The notes: a model not told the origin generated them from the letters alone. Shown: positions 24,180-35,985, counted from the first letter of the stretch. The stretch: 64,000 nucleotides of DNA from Chionoecetes opilio (GCA_016584305.1 JACEEZ010005826.1:99992-163991), one strand, 5' to 3'. Program-made: numbers and translations.

Positions 24180-24585
24180 AGAGTGTAGCTACTCATGTGC
24201 GTAGAGTAAGGGGCGATCTGATGGAAGTGTATAAGTGGTTAAAGGAATACAATAAAGGCGATGTGGGAAAAGTTCTTACGATTAGTAATCAGGGTAGAAC
24301 AAGAAGTAACGGATTCAAGCTGGAAAAGCGTAGATTTCAAAAGGAAATAGGGAAAAACTGGTTCACAAATAGGGTGGTAAATGATTGGAATGGACTCAGT
24401 CGTCAGGTGGTCAGTGAGGAGTCAATAGGAAGCTTTAAAAGGAGGCTGGATAAATTCATGCATGGATGGGGATGCAAGGTGGATGTAGGTATAGTTTTAA
24501 GTAACAGGAACTACCACGTGTAGATCTCGCGGCCTCTTGTAGCTTCCTTATTTTTTTTTATGTTTCTTCTTATGTTCTTATGTGT
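24180..24585 (+). mobile_element. CR1-like LINE, C-terminal end plus 3' UTR (copy B)
   Basis: Same fragment as 18270-18665 with a few substitutions (for example LMEVYKWLKEY for LIEVFKWLKEY). Confidence 0.85.
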
Positions 24586-25445
24586 TGTATTGACTATTTA
24601 TATGATGCAGGCGTAGAAACAGCTAGTTAGGGAGGTTTGGTAGGGTGGGCAATGGCTCTCCCCCTTTAAAGTGGGTGTCAGCAATGATAGCTACGATATG
24701 CTTACTGATATGCTTACCTACGGGTTATATGGTATTGGTGGCATTCTACTAAATGTTCATGGATACAAGCATTGACATATGGTACTTTATTTCCTTTAGC
24801 ATTATCTGCATCAGCCACCATCAAATTAATTGCAGCATTACCTGCTTGTTTTGATTACTCTTCTAGGTAGATAATCGTTTATCAGGCAAGTGTGATTTTG
24901 TCTTACCATGTATTTCGTCAGCCTTATAATTAGACCCCAAGGAATGACACTCTCGCCCTCTACCCCCTTGTATATAGGACTTAAAGTAATCGTCCAGACC
25001 ATTTCATCATTCCTGATTTTATGCAGTCAAAATATATCCATGATCGAGTATATCAATAATATGTTGTCACTTTTTATATACAGTCACCCGTTTTTAAATA
25101 ATCCGCAATTGAAATCTGTAAATTCCCCGAGCTCTCAAAACACAACTGGTGACAAGCAGACGCACCATGACTCGGTGACGTCACATGAGGAGGCCTACCA
25201 ACCACGCGCTAATACAAATACACGTAAAATTCAAAATAAATATAGTACTTGAAGAATTTTGGTTGTTTCTGATGAATTTATTTTGCGATATGGTATATAC
25301 ATGCATCCTGTATGGGTGCAGTAAGAACGCTGTGCCTTTCCAGAGAAGTTTGCTCACGTATACGACCAATACGGCAACGATAAATGTGTAGAAAAGATTT
25401 GTGCGCCGGACAGATTGGAATGGAGAGCCATCGCAATGGGATGAA

Positions 25446-27979
25446 GGTGGGGAATGGGGGTTGATGTTGGTGGTGGGGAAGTGGGGATGGCTGGTGGTGG
25501 TGGGGAACGAGGGTGGATGTTGGTGGTGGGAAAGCGGCCCGGCGGGGGTGGATGTTGGTGGTGGGGAACGTGGGTGGATGTTGGTGGTGGGGAAGCGGGG
25601 GTGGATATGTTGGTGGTGGGGAAGCGGGGGTATATGTTGGTGGTGGGGAAGCGGGAGTGGATGTTGGTGGTGGGGAACGTGGGTGGATGTTGGTGGTGGG
25701 GAACGTGGGTGGATGTTGGTGGTGGGGAACGTGGGGGATGTTGGTGGTGGGGAAGCGTGGGTGGGTGTTGGTGGTGAGGAAGCGGGGGTGGGTGTTGGTG
25801 GTGGGGAAGCGGAGGTGGATATGCTGGTGGTGGGGAAGCGGGGGTGGATGTTGGTGGTGGGGAAGCGGGGGTGGATGTTGGTGGTGGGGAAGCGGGGGTG
25901 GGTGTTGGTGGTGGGGAAGCTGGGGTGGGTGTGGTGGTGGGGAAGCGGAGGTGGGTGTTGGTGGTGGGGAAGCGGAGGTGGGTGTTGGTGGTGGGGAAGC
26001 GGGGGTGGGTGTTGGTGGTGGGGAAGCGGGGGTGGGTGTTGGTGGTGGGGAAGCGGGGTGGATGTTGGTGGTGGGGAAGCGGGGGTGGATGTTTGGTGGT
26101 GGGGAAGCGCGGGGGTGGATGTTGGTGGTGGGGAAGCGGGGGTGGATGTTGTTGGTGGAGAAGCGGGGGTGGATGTTGGTGGTGGGGAAGCGGGGGTGGA
26201 TGTTGGTGGTGGGGAACCGGGGGTGGATGTTGGTGGTGGGGAAGCAGGGGTGGATGTTGGTGGTGGGGAAGCGGGGGTGGATGTTGGTGGTGGGGAAGCG
26301 GGGGTGGGTGTTGGAAGTGGGGATGTGGGTGGAACTGGGGTGGGTGTTGGGGGATGTTGGTGGGGGAAGGGGATGGGTGTTGGAAGTGGGGATGGGTGTT
26401 GATGGTGGTAAAGCGAGGGTGGATGTTGGTGGTGGAAAAGCGGAGGTGGGTGTTGGTGGTGGGGAAGCGAGGGTGGGTGTTGGTGGGGGGAAGCGGAGGT
26501 GGGTGTTGGTGGTGGGGAAGTGGGGGTGGGTTGTTGGTGGTGGGGAAGCGGGGGTAGGTGTTGGTGGTGGGGAAGCGGAGGTGGGTGTTGGTGGTGGGGA
26601 AGCGGGGGTGGGTGTTGGTGGTGGGGAAGCGGGGGTGGGTGTTGTGGTGGGGAAGCGGAGGTGGGTGTTGGTGGTGGGGAAGCGGGGGTGGATGTTGGTG
26701 GTGGGGAAGCGGGGGTGGGTGTTGGTGGTGGGGAAGCGGGGGTGGATGTTGGTGGTGGGGAAGTAGGGGTGGATGTTGGTGGTGGGGAAGCGGGGGTGGA
26801 TGTTGGTGGTGGGGAAGTAGGGGTGGATGTTGGTGGTGGGAAGCGGGGGTGGATGTTGGTGGTGGGGAAGTAGGGGTGGATGTTGGTGTGGGGAAGCTGG
26901 GGTGGGTGTTGGTGGTGGGGAAGCGGAGGTGGGTGTTGGTGGTGGGGAAGCGGGGGTGGGTGTTGGTGGTGGGGAAGCGGGGGTGGGTGTTGGTGGTGGG
27001 GAAGCGGGGGTGGGTGTTGGTGGTGGGGAAGCGGGGTGGGTGTTGGTGGTGGGGAAGCGGGGGTGGGTGTTGGTGGTTGGGAAGCGGGGGTGGGTGTTGG
27101 TGGTGGGGAAGCGGGGGTGGGTGTTGGTGGTGGGGAAGCGGGGGTGGATGTTGGTGGTGGGGAAGCGGGGGTGGATGTTGGTGGTGGGGAAGTAGGGGTG
27201 GATGTTGGTGGTGGGGAAGCGGGGGTGGATGTTGGTGGTGGGGAAGTAGGGGTGGATGTTGGTGGTGGGGAAGCGGGGGTGGATGTTGGTGGTGGGGAAG
27301 CGGGGTGGGTGTTGTTGGTGGGGAAGCGGAGGTGGGGTGTTGATGGTGGGGAAGCGGGGGTGGATGTTGGTGGTGGGGAAGCTGGGGTGGGTGTTGGTGG
27401 TGGGGAAGAGAGGCTCGGTGTTGGTGGTGGGGAAGCGGAGGTGGGTGTTGGTGGTGGGGAAGCGGGGGTGGGTGTTGGTGGTGGGAAGCGAGGGTGGGTG
27501 TTGGTGGTGGGGAAGCGGGGGTCGGTGTTGGTGGTGGGGAAGCGGAGGTGGGTGTTGATGGTGGGGAAGCGGGGGTGGGTGTTGGTGGTGGGGAAGCGAT
27601 CGAGGGTGGGTGTTGGTGGTGGGAAAGCGGGGGTGGGTGTTGGTGGTGGGGAAGCGAGGGTGGGTGTTGGTGGTGGGGAAGCGGGGGTGGATGTTGGTGG
27701 TGGGGAAGCTGGGGTGGGTGTTGGTGTGGGGAAGCGGAGGTGGGTGTTGGTGGTGGGGAAGCGGAGGTGGGTGTTGGTGGTGGGGAAGCGGGGGTGGGTG
27801 TTGGTGGTGGGGAAGCGGGGGTGGGTGTTGGTGGTGGGGAAGCGAGGGTGGATGTTGGTGGTGGGGAAGCGGGGGTGGGTGTTGATGGTGGGGAAGCTGG
27901 GGTGGGTGTTGGAAGTGGGGATGTGGGTGGGAACGGGGGTGGGTGTTGTGGGATGTGGGTGGGTGTTAGGGATGAAGTA
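25446..27979 (+). repeat. 28-bp G-rich minisatellite, copy B (about 90 units)
   Basis: Same unit as 19535-20308 but more than three times longer. Sub-blocks alternate GTGGATGTTG and GTGGGTGTTG versions and repeat in groups, with occasional 27- or 29-bp units. The flanks are the same as in copy A. Open frames of 90-417 codons result from the repeat. Confidence 0.96.
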
Positions 27980-28242
27980 AAGTGAATAATGGCAGATTCT
28001 TGAAGGACTCCATCATCCCCCTCTTTCTTTCTCTCTCACGGTGAAACACCTCCTCTGACGTCATCAATAATATTCGCGGGCCGGTTGGAACAATGAAAGT
28101 TTTTTTCCCGCGCTTTTTACAAAGATCGTATTTTCATGGAAATAAGATACTACGGATAATAATAAAATATTTTTTTGTGGATTAGGTGTTTTGAATGAAC
28201 ATTCAACATATTTATGCAAAAAAAAATGGGTCTGGACGATTA

Positions 28243-28442
28243 CTTTAAAAGTGTTTTTAACTCAAAATACCCCTTCAAAATTATTCAATCGACATGGAAC
28301 CAAGCCGCTTACCACCTACGATTTATTTGCGATATTTTTAGCCTACTCTCATCAAAATTGAATTTACTGTTTCGGCTACTCAAAATAGACAGACAGACAG
28401 ACAGACAGACGGATAGACACACGGCTACTCCTATAGTATATT
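28243..28442 (-). repeat. Dispersed repeat, inverted copy of the 1080-1335 family, with (GACA)n
   Basis: Reads as the complement of 1142-1335, including the ATTGAATTTACTGTTTCGGC block and the CACACGGCTACTCCTATAG end. A (GACA)n run lies at about 28388-28412. Confidence 0.75.
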
Positions 28443-28449
28443 AGATACC

Positions 28450-29114
28450 TACCGTAGATAACAGTAAAGTCGCCACCTGCAGTCGTGTCGCCAGGCGCCA
28501 AATATTACGAATGATAGCCTCACTACTGCTGTGTATGTGCCACTGAAGATGTTACACAGTAGTTTATATTATGACTGTATAATCTACCCTATTTCAGCGT
28601 TGTTTTATGTTTTGTATCTGCAAGTATAGCTGTTGCACATTTTGCATCTCACGTTTTTCTTAGCGCGACGACAGACGCTCATCACCTTTCGGGCGGCAGG
28701 ACACAAGACTTTCCAGATCTTTTAAACTTGAATAGAATTTGCTTTCACGTTGGCAGAGGAATTTTTATATATCTAAGCATCTTCTGCAGGTAATATATAT
28801 ATAGACTTGTTTTACTTTACCTCTAATTTCCCTGAATTCCCCAGAGTGGCGACTCAACTGTTGGGTTAAAATACTAGCTGGCGACTTTGCTGTAGTAGGT
28901 ATAGCAAGGTCGCCACTCGGTTTTATTTTTGTAATTTGTTCATTTATAGCCCTAATATGACACAGATGAAGACACAAAATGACACAGACTTTCCAGATAG
29001 CCCCTTCTAACTTTCCTGAGAATCAGGGATGTACAAATGTAAGTATTAACGCCACCACACGTCTGTAAATAACAAAGAAACGTTGAACTGGCGACTTGAC
29101 TGTTATCTACGGTA
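28450..29114. mobile_element. Palindromic MITE, TACCGTA variant, copy 6 (long form, 665 bp)
   Basis: Termini TACCGTAGATAACAGTAAAG and CTTGACTGTTATCTACGGTA, with the family's CGCCAGGCGCCAAATATTACG subterminal block on the left. The interior is longer than in the other copies and includes two further GTCGCCA / TGGCGAC pieces. Confidence 0.7.
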
Positions 29115-29189
29115 GATGGTATGTATCTGATAGGTAGATGATGACGATAGTAATAATAATAATACCAATAAATATCTCAAAAATTTCCT

Positions 29190-29570
29190 CTTTTCCTCTC
29201 TCTCTCTCTTTCCGTCGAAAGGGAGAAAGCGTGGGAAAGATCTACATTTCTCACGCTAAAATAGCACGTGCTCCAGTCGCTGCACAGCCCCGATTGGTCG
29301 GTGCCACGCTTGGACTCTTCGGTGACGAGTCCCAGCACGGAACCGACTTTTTCCGTTTTATTTTTGAGTCGCAGACCCGCCCCGAGTGTATAGAGCGTGC
29401 ACCATACAGTCGGAACCCCCCTCGCGCCCCTTCACGACTCCCACGACCCGACGGCGACGGTCTGGGCCTGACGCCAACCCACATGACGACCGGCGCCGAC
29501 CACAGCATGACTCAGCTAGCAAGTCGTGACTGGTCGCCGTCGAGAGTCGTGAAGATGTGAACGGACCTTT
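29190..29570 (+). repeat. Dispersed GC-rich repeat, probable solo LTR (copy 2)
   Basis: Matches 11655-12080 (GCAGACCCGCCCCGAGTGTA, CACGACCCGACGGCGACGG, GTGAAGATGTGAACGG) but is cleaner. No pol sequence is adjacent. Ends not determined. Confidence 0.55.
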
Positions 29571-29744
29571 TATAGCAGTATTAAAATACAGAAAACAAAA
29601 CAAATGGGGTGCAGTTACAAGAAGACAACACATCAACACATTATCTGATCTTCTGAAGACTTCTGCACAATTTCTATGGTTATGTTCATAAGAATTTGCG
29701 ATCGTTCTTTATATTTGAAATTACTTCCTGATGCAAGAATGATC

Positions 29745-30370
29745 ACACGGGCGGAGCAGAAACAGTTGGGCTGTTTCCTTAAAACCCGAGCCCCTGTCCA
29801 CCCAGCAGTGAATGGGTTCCGGGTGTTAAGCCGGCCACACACACACCGGCGCGGCCTGTCCGGCCGACAAAAAGTGGCGAGGCATCGTTCGCCGGACGAG
29901 ACCCACACACACACCGGCCGCCTCATGAAAATATACAGTACACGTCGGACCATCGTGGTGACAACATGAATCCGCTGTCCGAAAATGACTTGTTGGTGAT
30001 GGCTGCATGTGCAGCCATATATAATACTTATATATAATACGTCATACTATATATAATACGTCATATATAATACCTATATTATCATAAATACAATTATAAC
30101 TGGTACAATTAGTCATTATCTGGCCGAGCGAGGGGCGGGCCGCGCCGGAAGGCACCCACACACACGCAGGCGGCAGGCCGCGCCGGACGAAATTTTCAAG
30201 CGCCGACTGATTTTCATCCGGCCGCTGCGACAGGCCCCGCCGAATGAAAAACACCCCCACACACACACCGGCCGCCTCTAGCCACGCCCCTTTTCGTCGG
30301 CCGGACAGGCCGCGCCGGTGTGTGTGTGGCCGGCTTTAGCCGGGGGTTTGTAACCCGGTTTGTGGATCAG
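29745..30370 (+). repeat. tRNA-derived SINE body, interrupted by a TIR element
   Basis: 29755-29828 and 30336-30365 together give the SINE body also seen at 50481-50615: CCTTAAAACCCGAGCCCCTG, CCACCCAGCAGTGAATGGG, GGGTGTTAGCCGGGGGTTTG. A 507-bp element splits it at GGGTGTTA / GCCGGGGG. Confidence 0.85.
29829..30335. mobile_element. Non-autonomous TIR element, TTA target duplication (Harbinger-like)
   Basis: 507 bp. The left end AGCCGGCCACACACACACCG and its complement at the right end form terminal inverted repeats of about 45 bp with few mismatches (CACACACACCGGCGCGGCCT, then GTCCGGCCGAC). TTA lies on both sides (29826-29828 and 30336-30338); joining the flanks restores the SINE. A 3-bp TTA duplication is typical of PIF/Harbinger. 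No transposase; internal ATATAATAC repeats and further CACACAC-GGCCG blocks. Confidence 0.88.
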
Positions 30371-30514
30371 TGGGATAGAGTGGCAGAGGGGAACATAGAT
30401 GGGATAATGGAATTTCTTTTAGGTTTGAGTAGGGTACAGGACACCAATAGAAGAATCATTGAAGGGGTTAAAGTATTTCTAGAAAAGGCTTGGGTAAAAA
30501 GAGCAGAGAGTTAG
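30370..30514 (+). mobile_element. LINE C-terminal fragment
   Basis: Encodes MEFLLGLSRVQD, then NRRIIEGVKVFLEKAWVKR and a stop, the same C-terminal family as MEYLLGLC...VIESVKEFLENSW at 3.1 kb on the other strand. Confidence 0.65.
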
Positions 30515-30625
30515 GGCCTAATCCTACAAGCCCTCAGGGAGCCAGCCGGAAAATAGGCTTTGAACTACGACTGAAAACCGTGGTTTAGCTCCCCACCTAG
30601 AAAGAAGAAGACCCGCCTCCCGGAG

Positions 30626-31530
30626 GTGTCTTGCACGTGACGTCACAGCCCTTGTTGTGGGTGCGACAGGCGCGGGAAATGCGAGCTGGAGGACCAACAA
30701 ACTCCACTTGCCGCCCGCGTTTGCCAGCTTATGGTAATTTTCCCCTACCAAATATATGTTTATCAGTATAAAAGATATACTGTCATCTTCGGAAATGTTT
30801 GTTCTATAATATTATCAAATAAAAAACCGTAAAACACACTAAATAACTGCCATTATGAGACACTCAAGAAATATGCATGAACTTAATATTTAACAACTCC
30901 AGCTCCCATTTAATGTTTTGCTCGAAAACGTTTTACATGGAGAATATCAATAGAAGCGGAATTTCATTAGCTTTCCATTGATATATTTCGTTATCTGATA
31001 AATGAATTAGAAGCATGCATAAATTAGCGTTAACTAAATAAATAACATCATGAAATCGGGTAATTTTTCCCGGTTGATGAGGTTATTTATTTAGTTAACG
31101 CTAATTTATGCATGCTGCTAATTCATTTATTAGATAACTAAATATATCAATGGAAAGCTAATGAAATTCCGTTTCTATTGATATTCTCCATGTAAAATGT
31201 TTTCGGGCAAAATCTTAAATGGGAGCTGGCGCTGGTAAATATTAAGTTCATGCATATTTCTTGAGAGTCTCATAATGGCCTTTCTTTAGTGTATTTTATG
31301 GTTTTTTATTTGATAATATTATAGAACAAACATTTCCGAAGACAACAGTATATCTTTTATACTTATAAACATATATTTGGTAGGGGAAAATTACCATAAG
31401 CTGGCAAACACGGGCGGCAAGTGGAGTTTGTTGGTCCTCCAGCTCGCTCCGACGGGCGGCATTTGGCTTGAAGACGGCGGCATTTGGCTTGAAGACGCTA
31501 GATCGTGACGTCAGTGCAAGACACCTGTGC
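30626..31530. mobile_element. Large foldback element (arms about 420 bp)
   Basis: The left arm runs from GGTGTCTTGCACGTGACGTC to the AACTAAATAAATAAC at about 31046. The right arm from GTTATTTATTTAGTTAACGC at about 31082 runs back to GTGACGTCAGTGCAAGACAC at about 31525. The central loop is about 35 nt with its own CCCGG symmetry. Arms are about 90% complementary with small indels. No coding capacity. Confidence 0.9.
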
Positions 31531-31542
31531 ACTAGGTAGCAG

Positions 31543-31636
31543 ACAGCTCTCTAGAGGTAGTCTGAGAGAGAGCTGTCAGGTTACAGTGGAGATCCATCTC
31601 AGCTGCGTCGATAACTGACGAAATTCTTCAAACAAA
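31543..31636 (+). repeat. Short dispersed repeat (GCGTCGATAACTGACG family), copy 1
   Basis: The block AGAGAGAGCTGTCAGGTTAC through CAGTGGAGATCCATCTC to GATAACTGACGAAATTCTTC recurs at 47587-47650 and 50608-50708. Confidence 0.75.
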
Positions 31637-32340
31637 AAACAAACAAACATGAATATACATGCATCTGAGGTTTCGGTCTTTGGTTTCGGTCCCTCGTTCC
31701 TCGGCGACGCCCGCGGTTCGTTTCGGTCAGTAAACAAATGGCTGTCGCTGTCAGAGTCAGTGTCAGGTGGATACATGAAGTGATAAGTGACAATTAAATA
31801 AGGAATATCTCTGCGATGAAGCTGCTCTCCAGTTCCTGGGAGATCGCAGTGTTCTGTTTGAAGTTCAGTGCCAAGCCCAATGGCTCCCTCCTTCTGAAAA
31901 GCCAGGCATTCACGGTGCAGTACTTGTGGTCGGTGGACCGCCGCCGCCGCCGCCGCCACAAGTCACCCAGCGGGACGCTGTGGCTGTGTCACTGTGTGTA
32001 AACCTTCGCCGGTACCTCAACATACATCGGCATCCCGCCAGCAAGGTGATGTAGCCTCCTGCCGCGGCTGTCAGATGGACGTGGGGGAGGCTGGCTAGGT
32101 ATCTATCCTGGGAGGCACCTGCAATCCAACACCAAAAAGACGTTAGGTCAGGTACGTGGTCTGTAAGTACTACAGAACAAAACTTTTGTATGTATGGAAT
32201 AAGTGGAAGGGATTGTCCATTTCCCCGTCCAAAACCTTGCCAGAAGCTCTACAAACTGGTCTGCACCATAGGTCAGGGACTCAGGGTGCAGGTTAGGGAA
32301 ACATTGCAAGGACTTCCACCCTAACAGGTGCAGAAACTCC
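31637..32340. other. No secure gene; short open frames and a (CGC)n run
   Basis: A 61-codon + strand frame at 31816-32001 begins MKLLSSSWEIAVFC and contains an Arg run from a CCGCCG repeat. It has no recognisable domain and no clear splice context. Otherwise nothing is seen. Confidence 0.4.
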
Positions 32341-32989
32341 GGTAAAATTCTAGTGTTTGCCCATACTCTCCCACTTCCCCCAAACAAGTTTGGGGATCTG
32401 TGGGAATGCGGGGTTTTCGGGTGGGGAACAAATTATGCGTCGGAAACACGTAATTTAAGAGTTGTGTAGGGGGGTAAAATTCCCTAGATCTAGGGTAATT
32501 TCCTTATATCTAGAGAAATTTGCCTAACCAAAATTAACCTAATCTAGCCAAATTTAACCTAACCTAGCTGGGGTGTTGACCCACCGATAACCTAACCTAA
32601 CCAAATCTAACCTAAGCAAACCAAACCAAATCTAACCTAACCAAATCTAACCTAACCTAACCAAATCTAACCTAACCTAACCAAATCTTACCTAACCTAC
32701 CCAAATATAACCTAACCTAACCTAACTTAACCTCCTAGCGGGGGATTGGGGGGGTTCTCGACACTTCGGTCATCATTCTGTGAGGATCGTCAGGTTCACA
32801 CTTCTCTGGACTCAGAAGAAATCCAATGAATTTTCCCTAGATCTAGGGAATTTTTACAACACCCCTAACTCAAAAACTATGTGGTTGCGACGCATATTTT
32901 GTACCCCAGCCATATATCCTGCATTCTCCCAGGTCCCCAAGCCTGTTTTATGGGAGAGGGGGAGTATGGGCAAACACTAGAATAATACC
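32341..32989. mobile_element. TIR element containing telomere-like (CCTAA)n
   Basis: The left end TTCTAGTGTTTGCCCATACT and the right end AGTATGGGCAAACACTAGAA are inverted repeats of about 30 bp with a few mismatches. Inside are two copies of a CCCTAGATCTAGGG palindrome (about 32482 and 32838) and 32530-32735 of imperfect AACCTAACC repeats. No coding capacity; the target duplication is unclear. Confidence 0.75.
32530..32738 (+). repeat. Degenerate (CCTAA)n, telomere-type repeat
   Basis: AACCTAACCTAACC alternates with AACCAAATCT. The unit equals the complement of TTAGG, the arthropod telomere repeat. Shorter runs lie at 33752-33800 and (as GGTTAGG) near 59186. Confidence 0.85.
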
Positions 32990-33070
32990 AAAACGACCTC
33001 TACAAGTGAATATGCACTCTAGATGACTGCCGTTTCCCTCATGTGAGGGGAACAAGACAAGCATATAGGA

Positions 33071-33433
33071 ATGTGCCTACTGCCTACGATAAATGCAAGG
33101 CATGAATCCTATGGGGCAAGGACAGGGAACACACACCAGCAAAACCATGAAAACTGGCCTACCTTACAACAGGAAACGAGAGGCCATACCACCAACGTCA
33201 CCGTCACCAATATACCAGCAGGACACAATACGCATGGCCAGTCCTACGACCAATGCAACACACCAAGCAGCATGCCACCCAGCCCACCAATGGCAAGATG
33301 CAGACCAGCAGGTATTAATACCAACATGGCAGACCAAGGTTCTTCTTTGTTAGAACAGCTCATGGAGCGAATGTTGCAGGTAGAGAAACAGTCAACTAAT
33401 GATGGGGCAACTCCTGGCCAAAACAAGGGTTAA
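33071..33433 (+). other. Unassigned open frame, 120 codons
   Basis: Starts MCLLPTINARHE and is rich in Asn, Gln, Thr, Pro and His. The end (SSLLEQLMERMLQVEKQSTN) looks like a short coiled-coil. It could be the beginning of a retroelement Gag, but no neighbour supports this. Confidence 0.25.
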
Positions 33434-34332
33434 GAGGGGCAATGCAAGGCAAAGTGCAGTTCCCACTAAAAAATTCTACGTGGGAAATAGTAAATAGTAA
33501 AGAGCTTTACCCACAGAATAACCAGTGTAAAGTTCCCTTGCTAGAAGAAATCATGCAGTAAGAGAGATCAGTCTGGTAAATTTTTAAACTAGGACCGAAA
33601 TTCCCTACACAATTGGGAGTGTGGTTTCTGTTCACCTTAATAAATTCTAAGAAACATTCTCTCTATGAACTTCCGTCGCAAATCACTACTTTCGGAGATA
33701 TAAGACGTTTTTAATAGGAAGTAGTGTATATGAGATATGAAAATTAAACTAACCTAACCCCACATTTAGACTTACTAATCTAACCTAACCTAACCTATTC
33801 CCACGCTTTAATCTCCTAACTAAAGCCAAATCTGCATTAACCCGTGGGCTGCGGCAAAAGCCTTCCGAAAGGCTCTGCTGAGCGACTGCGGCAAGTCTTC
33901 CGGAAGCGCAATTTTCAATTGCATACAAAAACTGCGCCAACATTCGTAGAAGTCTACAAACTGTGTCACATATTCGCCTTGATGTCAGCCCTCGATAACA
34001 CACCACCATCTGCCTAACTACTAGCGCGTTTTCGCGACCGCTCTGGCCCGGTCTGGACTGGACTAGTCCCAGGCGGCCACTGTTTTCGCGAGGCGGATTG
34101 GACCGGGCTGGAACGGGCTACACTGGGCCAGGCCAGTGAGCAGGACCAGGTTGGAGAGAATGTGGGGAGAACTGGTGCATGCGCACTACAGTCAGCGGGG
34201 AAGACGACCAGGAGCTTCTCGTGCTGCTGATAAGACATGAAACACCATGATGGCCGACCATAAGACTAAAGTAATTTCACGAAAAATTACAATATTCGCA
34301 ATTTGCTGAAACAACATCTTGGGAAATTAATG

Positions 34333-34517
34333 TACCGTCAACAACACTATAGTGGCCACTGCACTAATGTCACCAGGCACCATATATTACGAATTTTAGC
34401 ATCACTACAGACTTGTATGTGTCACTGAAGACATGTACCGTAGCTATACAGTAAAAGCCTTATAACTCGGCACTGTATAACTCGGAATTTGATATAACTC
34501 GGCATGGCAAAGACAAG

Positions 34518-34597
<80 letters not shown>

Positions 34598-35305
34598 TTT
34601 TTTTTTTCCTTTTTTTTACACCTATGCCTATAGCGCGTGTAGGCAGTGAGCTCCAGGGGTGGAATGGTAGGCCCTGGAGGCTCACTTGAGGGCTGTGATG
34701 GTTGGCCCTCGCCCGTGGTGGCGCAGGCAGGATTCTTATAGTGACGCCTGTGATTAGAGGCTCATGCCGCCCCCCTGTGTCCTCCCATGCACTCGCAGTC
34801 GAAGGTAGAGTTAATGGACAGGGCATAGTGTTGCAGTAATTAAGTGCTCAAGTGATGTAAAATTAAGTTGTACAGGTACAGCACTGTATACAATACAGTA
34901 CAGAGTTGTGATTATAAAGTGATTAAAGTGATACCAGTGTTAAAATGCGACTGAGTCCCCCTAACATCTTCTACATGTTACAAGTTACAACAAGGCTCCC
35001 TTCTCCTTGGATTACATGCCTGCTGCTACCCGTTCACTGTTTTTTTAATATTTTTTTTCTTTTCTTTTCTTGTTTTTTTTCCCCATATCAGAGGAGGACA
35101 TTGCATAACTCGGCACATTGAATAACTCGGCAAGGGCCAGAGCCCCTATCGTGCCGAGTTATAAGGCTTTTACTGTAGTGTTATGTAGATCATGTAAACT
35201 ACGTACTGTGCACGTGATGTGATCTGTAGTGATGCTAAAACTCGTAATATATGCCTCCCTGCGACATTAGTGCAGTGGCGACTATAGATAGTGTTATTAA
35301 CGGTA
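34333..35305. mobile_element. Palindromic MITE, TACCGTC family, copy 7 (split)
   Basis: Begins ACCGTCAACAACACTATAG and ends GTGTTATTAACGGTA. Between the arms lies the 727-bp TA-flanked element at 34449. Confidence 0.88.
34449..35175. mobile_element. Non-autonomous pogo/Tigger-like element (TA-flanked)
   Basis: TIRs CAGTAAAAGCCTTATAACTC (left) and its complement ending TTTTACTG (right), with TA at 34447-34448 and 35176-35177. Subterminal ATAACTCGGCA repeats occur on both sides. The CAGT start and TA target are typical of the pogo/Tigger group. A 75-T run lies at 34519-34594; no transposase. Confidence 0.88.
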
Positions 35306-35660
35306 AATGAAATGAATTTTCATCATTCACTTTTTCATAGTCATCTCTGCAACTTGACTTCCCATTGAGAAGTCTAAGTATAATAAAAACGCGCGCTTTT
35401 TAAATGATGTGTGCATTTCTGCCCGGAGGACCGCCCACTCGATCCCCCAGCCAATAGGAACGACGAATGGGACGGGGCCAGTCTCAATGTATTTTCGCGA
35501 GCATCAGTCCACCCTGACCCGGTCTGGACTGGACTGGACCAGGGCGGTGAACGTCGCGAAAACGCGCTATACGCTGTACGCAGAGATATACCACTCCTTG
35601 GGTTTTTTCCCAAGATCTTGGGATTTAGGTCCTGGCGTTGGGATATTTTTAGTCTAATAG

Positions 35661-35985
35661 CACGTTTTCGCGACCGCTCTGGCCCGGTCTGGACTGGGCT
35701 AGTCCCGGGCGGCCACTGTTTTCGCGAGGCGGATTGAGCCGGGGTGGAACGGGCGAGACTGGGCCAGGCCAGTGAGGAGGACAAGGTTGGACTAGTGTGG
35801 GGAGAACTAGCACATGCGCACTACAGTCAGCGGGGAAGACGACCAGGAGCTTCTCGTGCTGCTGATAAGACATGAAACACCATGATGGCCGACCATAAGA
35901 CTAAAGTAATTTCACGAAAAATTTCAATATTCGCAATTTGCTGAAACAACATCTTAGGAAATGAATGTACCGTCAACAACACTAA
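35661..35985 (+). repeat. Second copy of the 34022-34345 segment
   Basis: Nearly the same 320 bp, from CGTTTTCGCGACCGCTCTGG to ATGTACCGTCAACAACACTA, including the first bases of the MITE. It then diverges into unrelated sequence. Confidence 0.9.

Larger units (their letters stand above)
34024..35568. mobile_element. TIR-bounded composite element (GCGCGTTTTCGCGA ends)
   Basis: Left end GCGCGTTTTCGCGAC at 34024 and the complementary GTCGCGAAAACGCGC ending at 35568, each next to TA. The interior carries a MITE (34333-35305), which in turn carries a pogo-like element. The first 320 bp recur at 35663-35985. Confidence 0.65.

Noticed and set aside
25401..27985. Gly/Val/Trp-rich proteins, possible silk- or antifreeze-like
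   Set aside because: 28-bp minisatellite open in several frames; no signal peptide in context and frames drift with unit length changes.
29138..29560. 140-codon open frame as a host gene
   Set aside because: The stretch is a dispersed repeat shared with 11655-12080, more likely LTR-derived.
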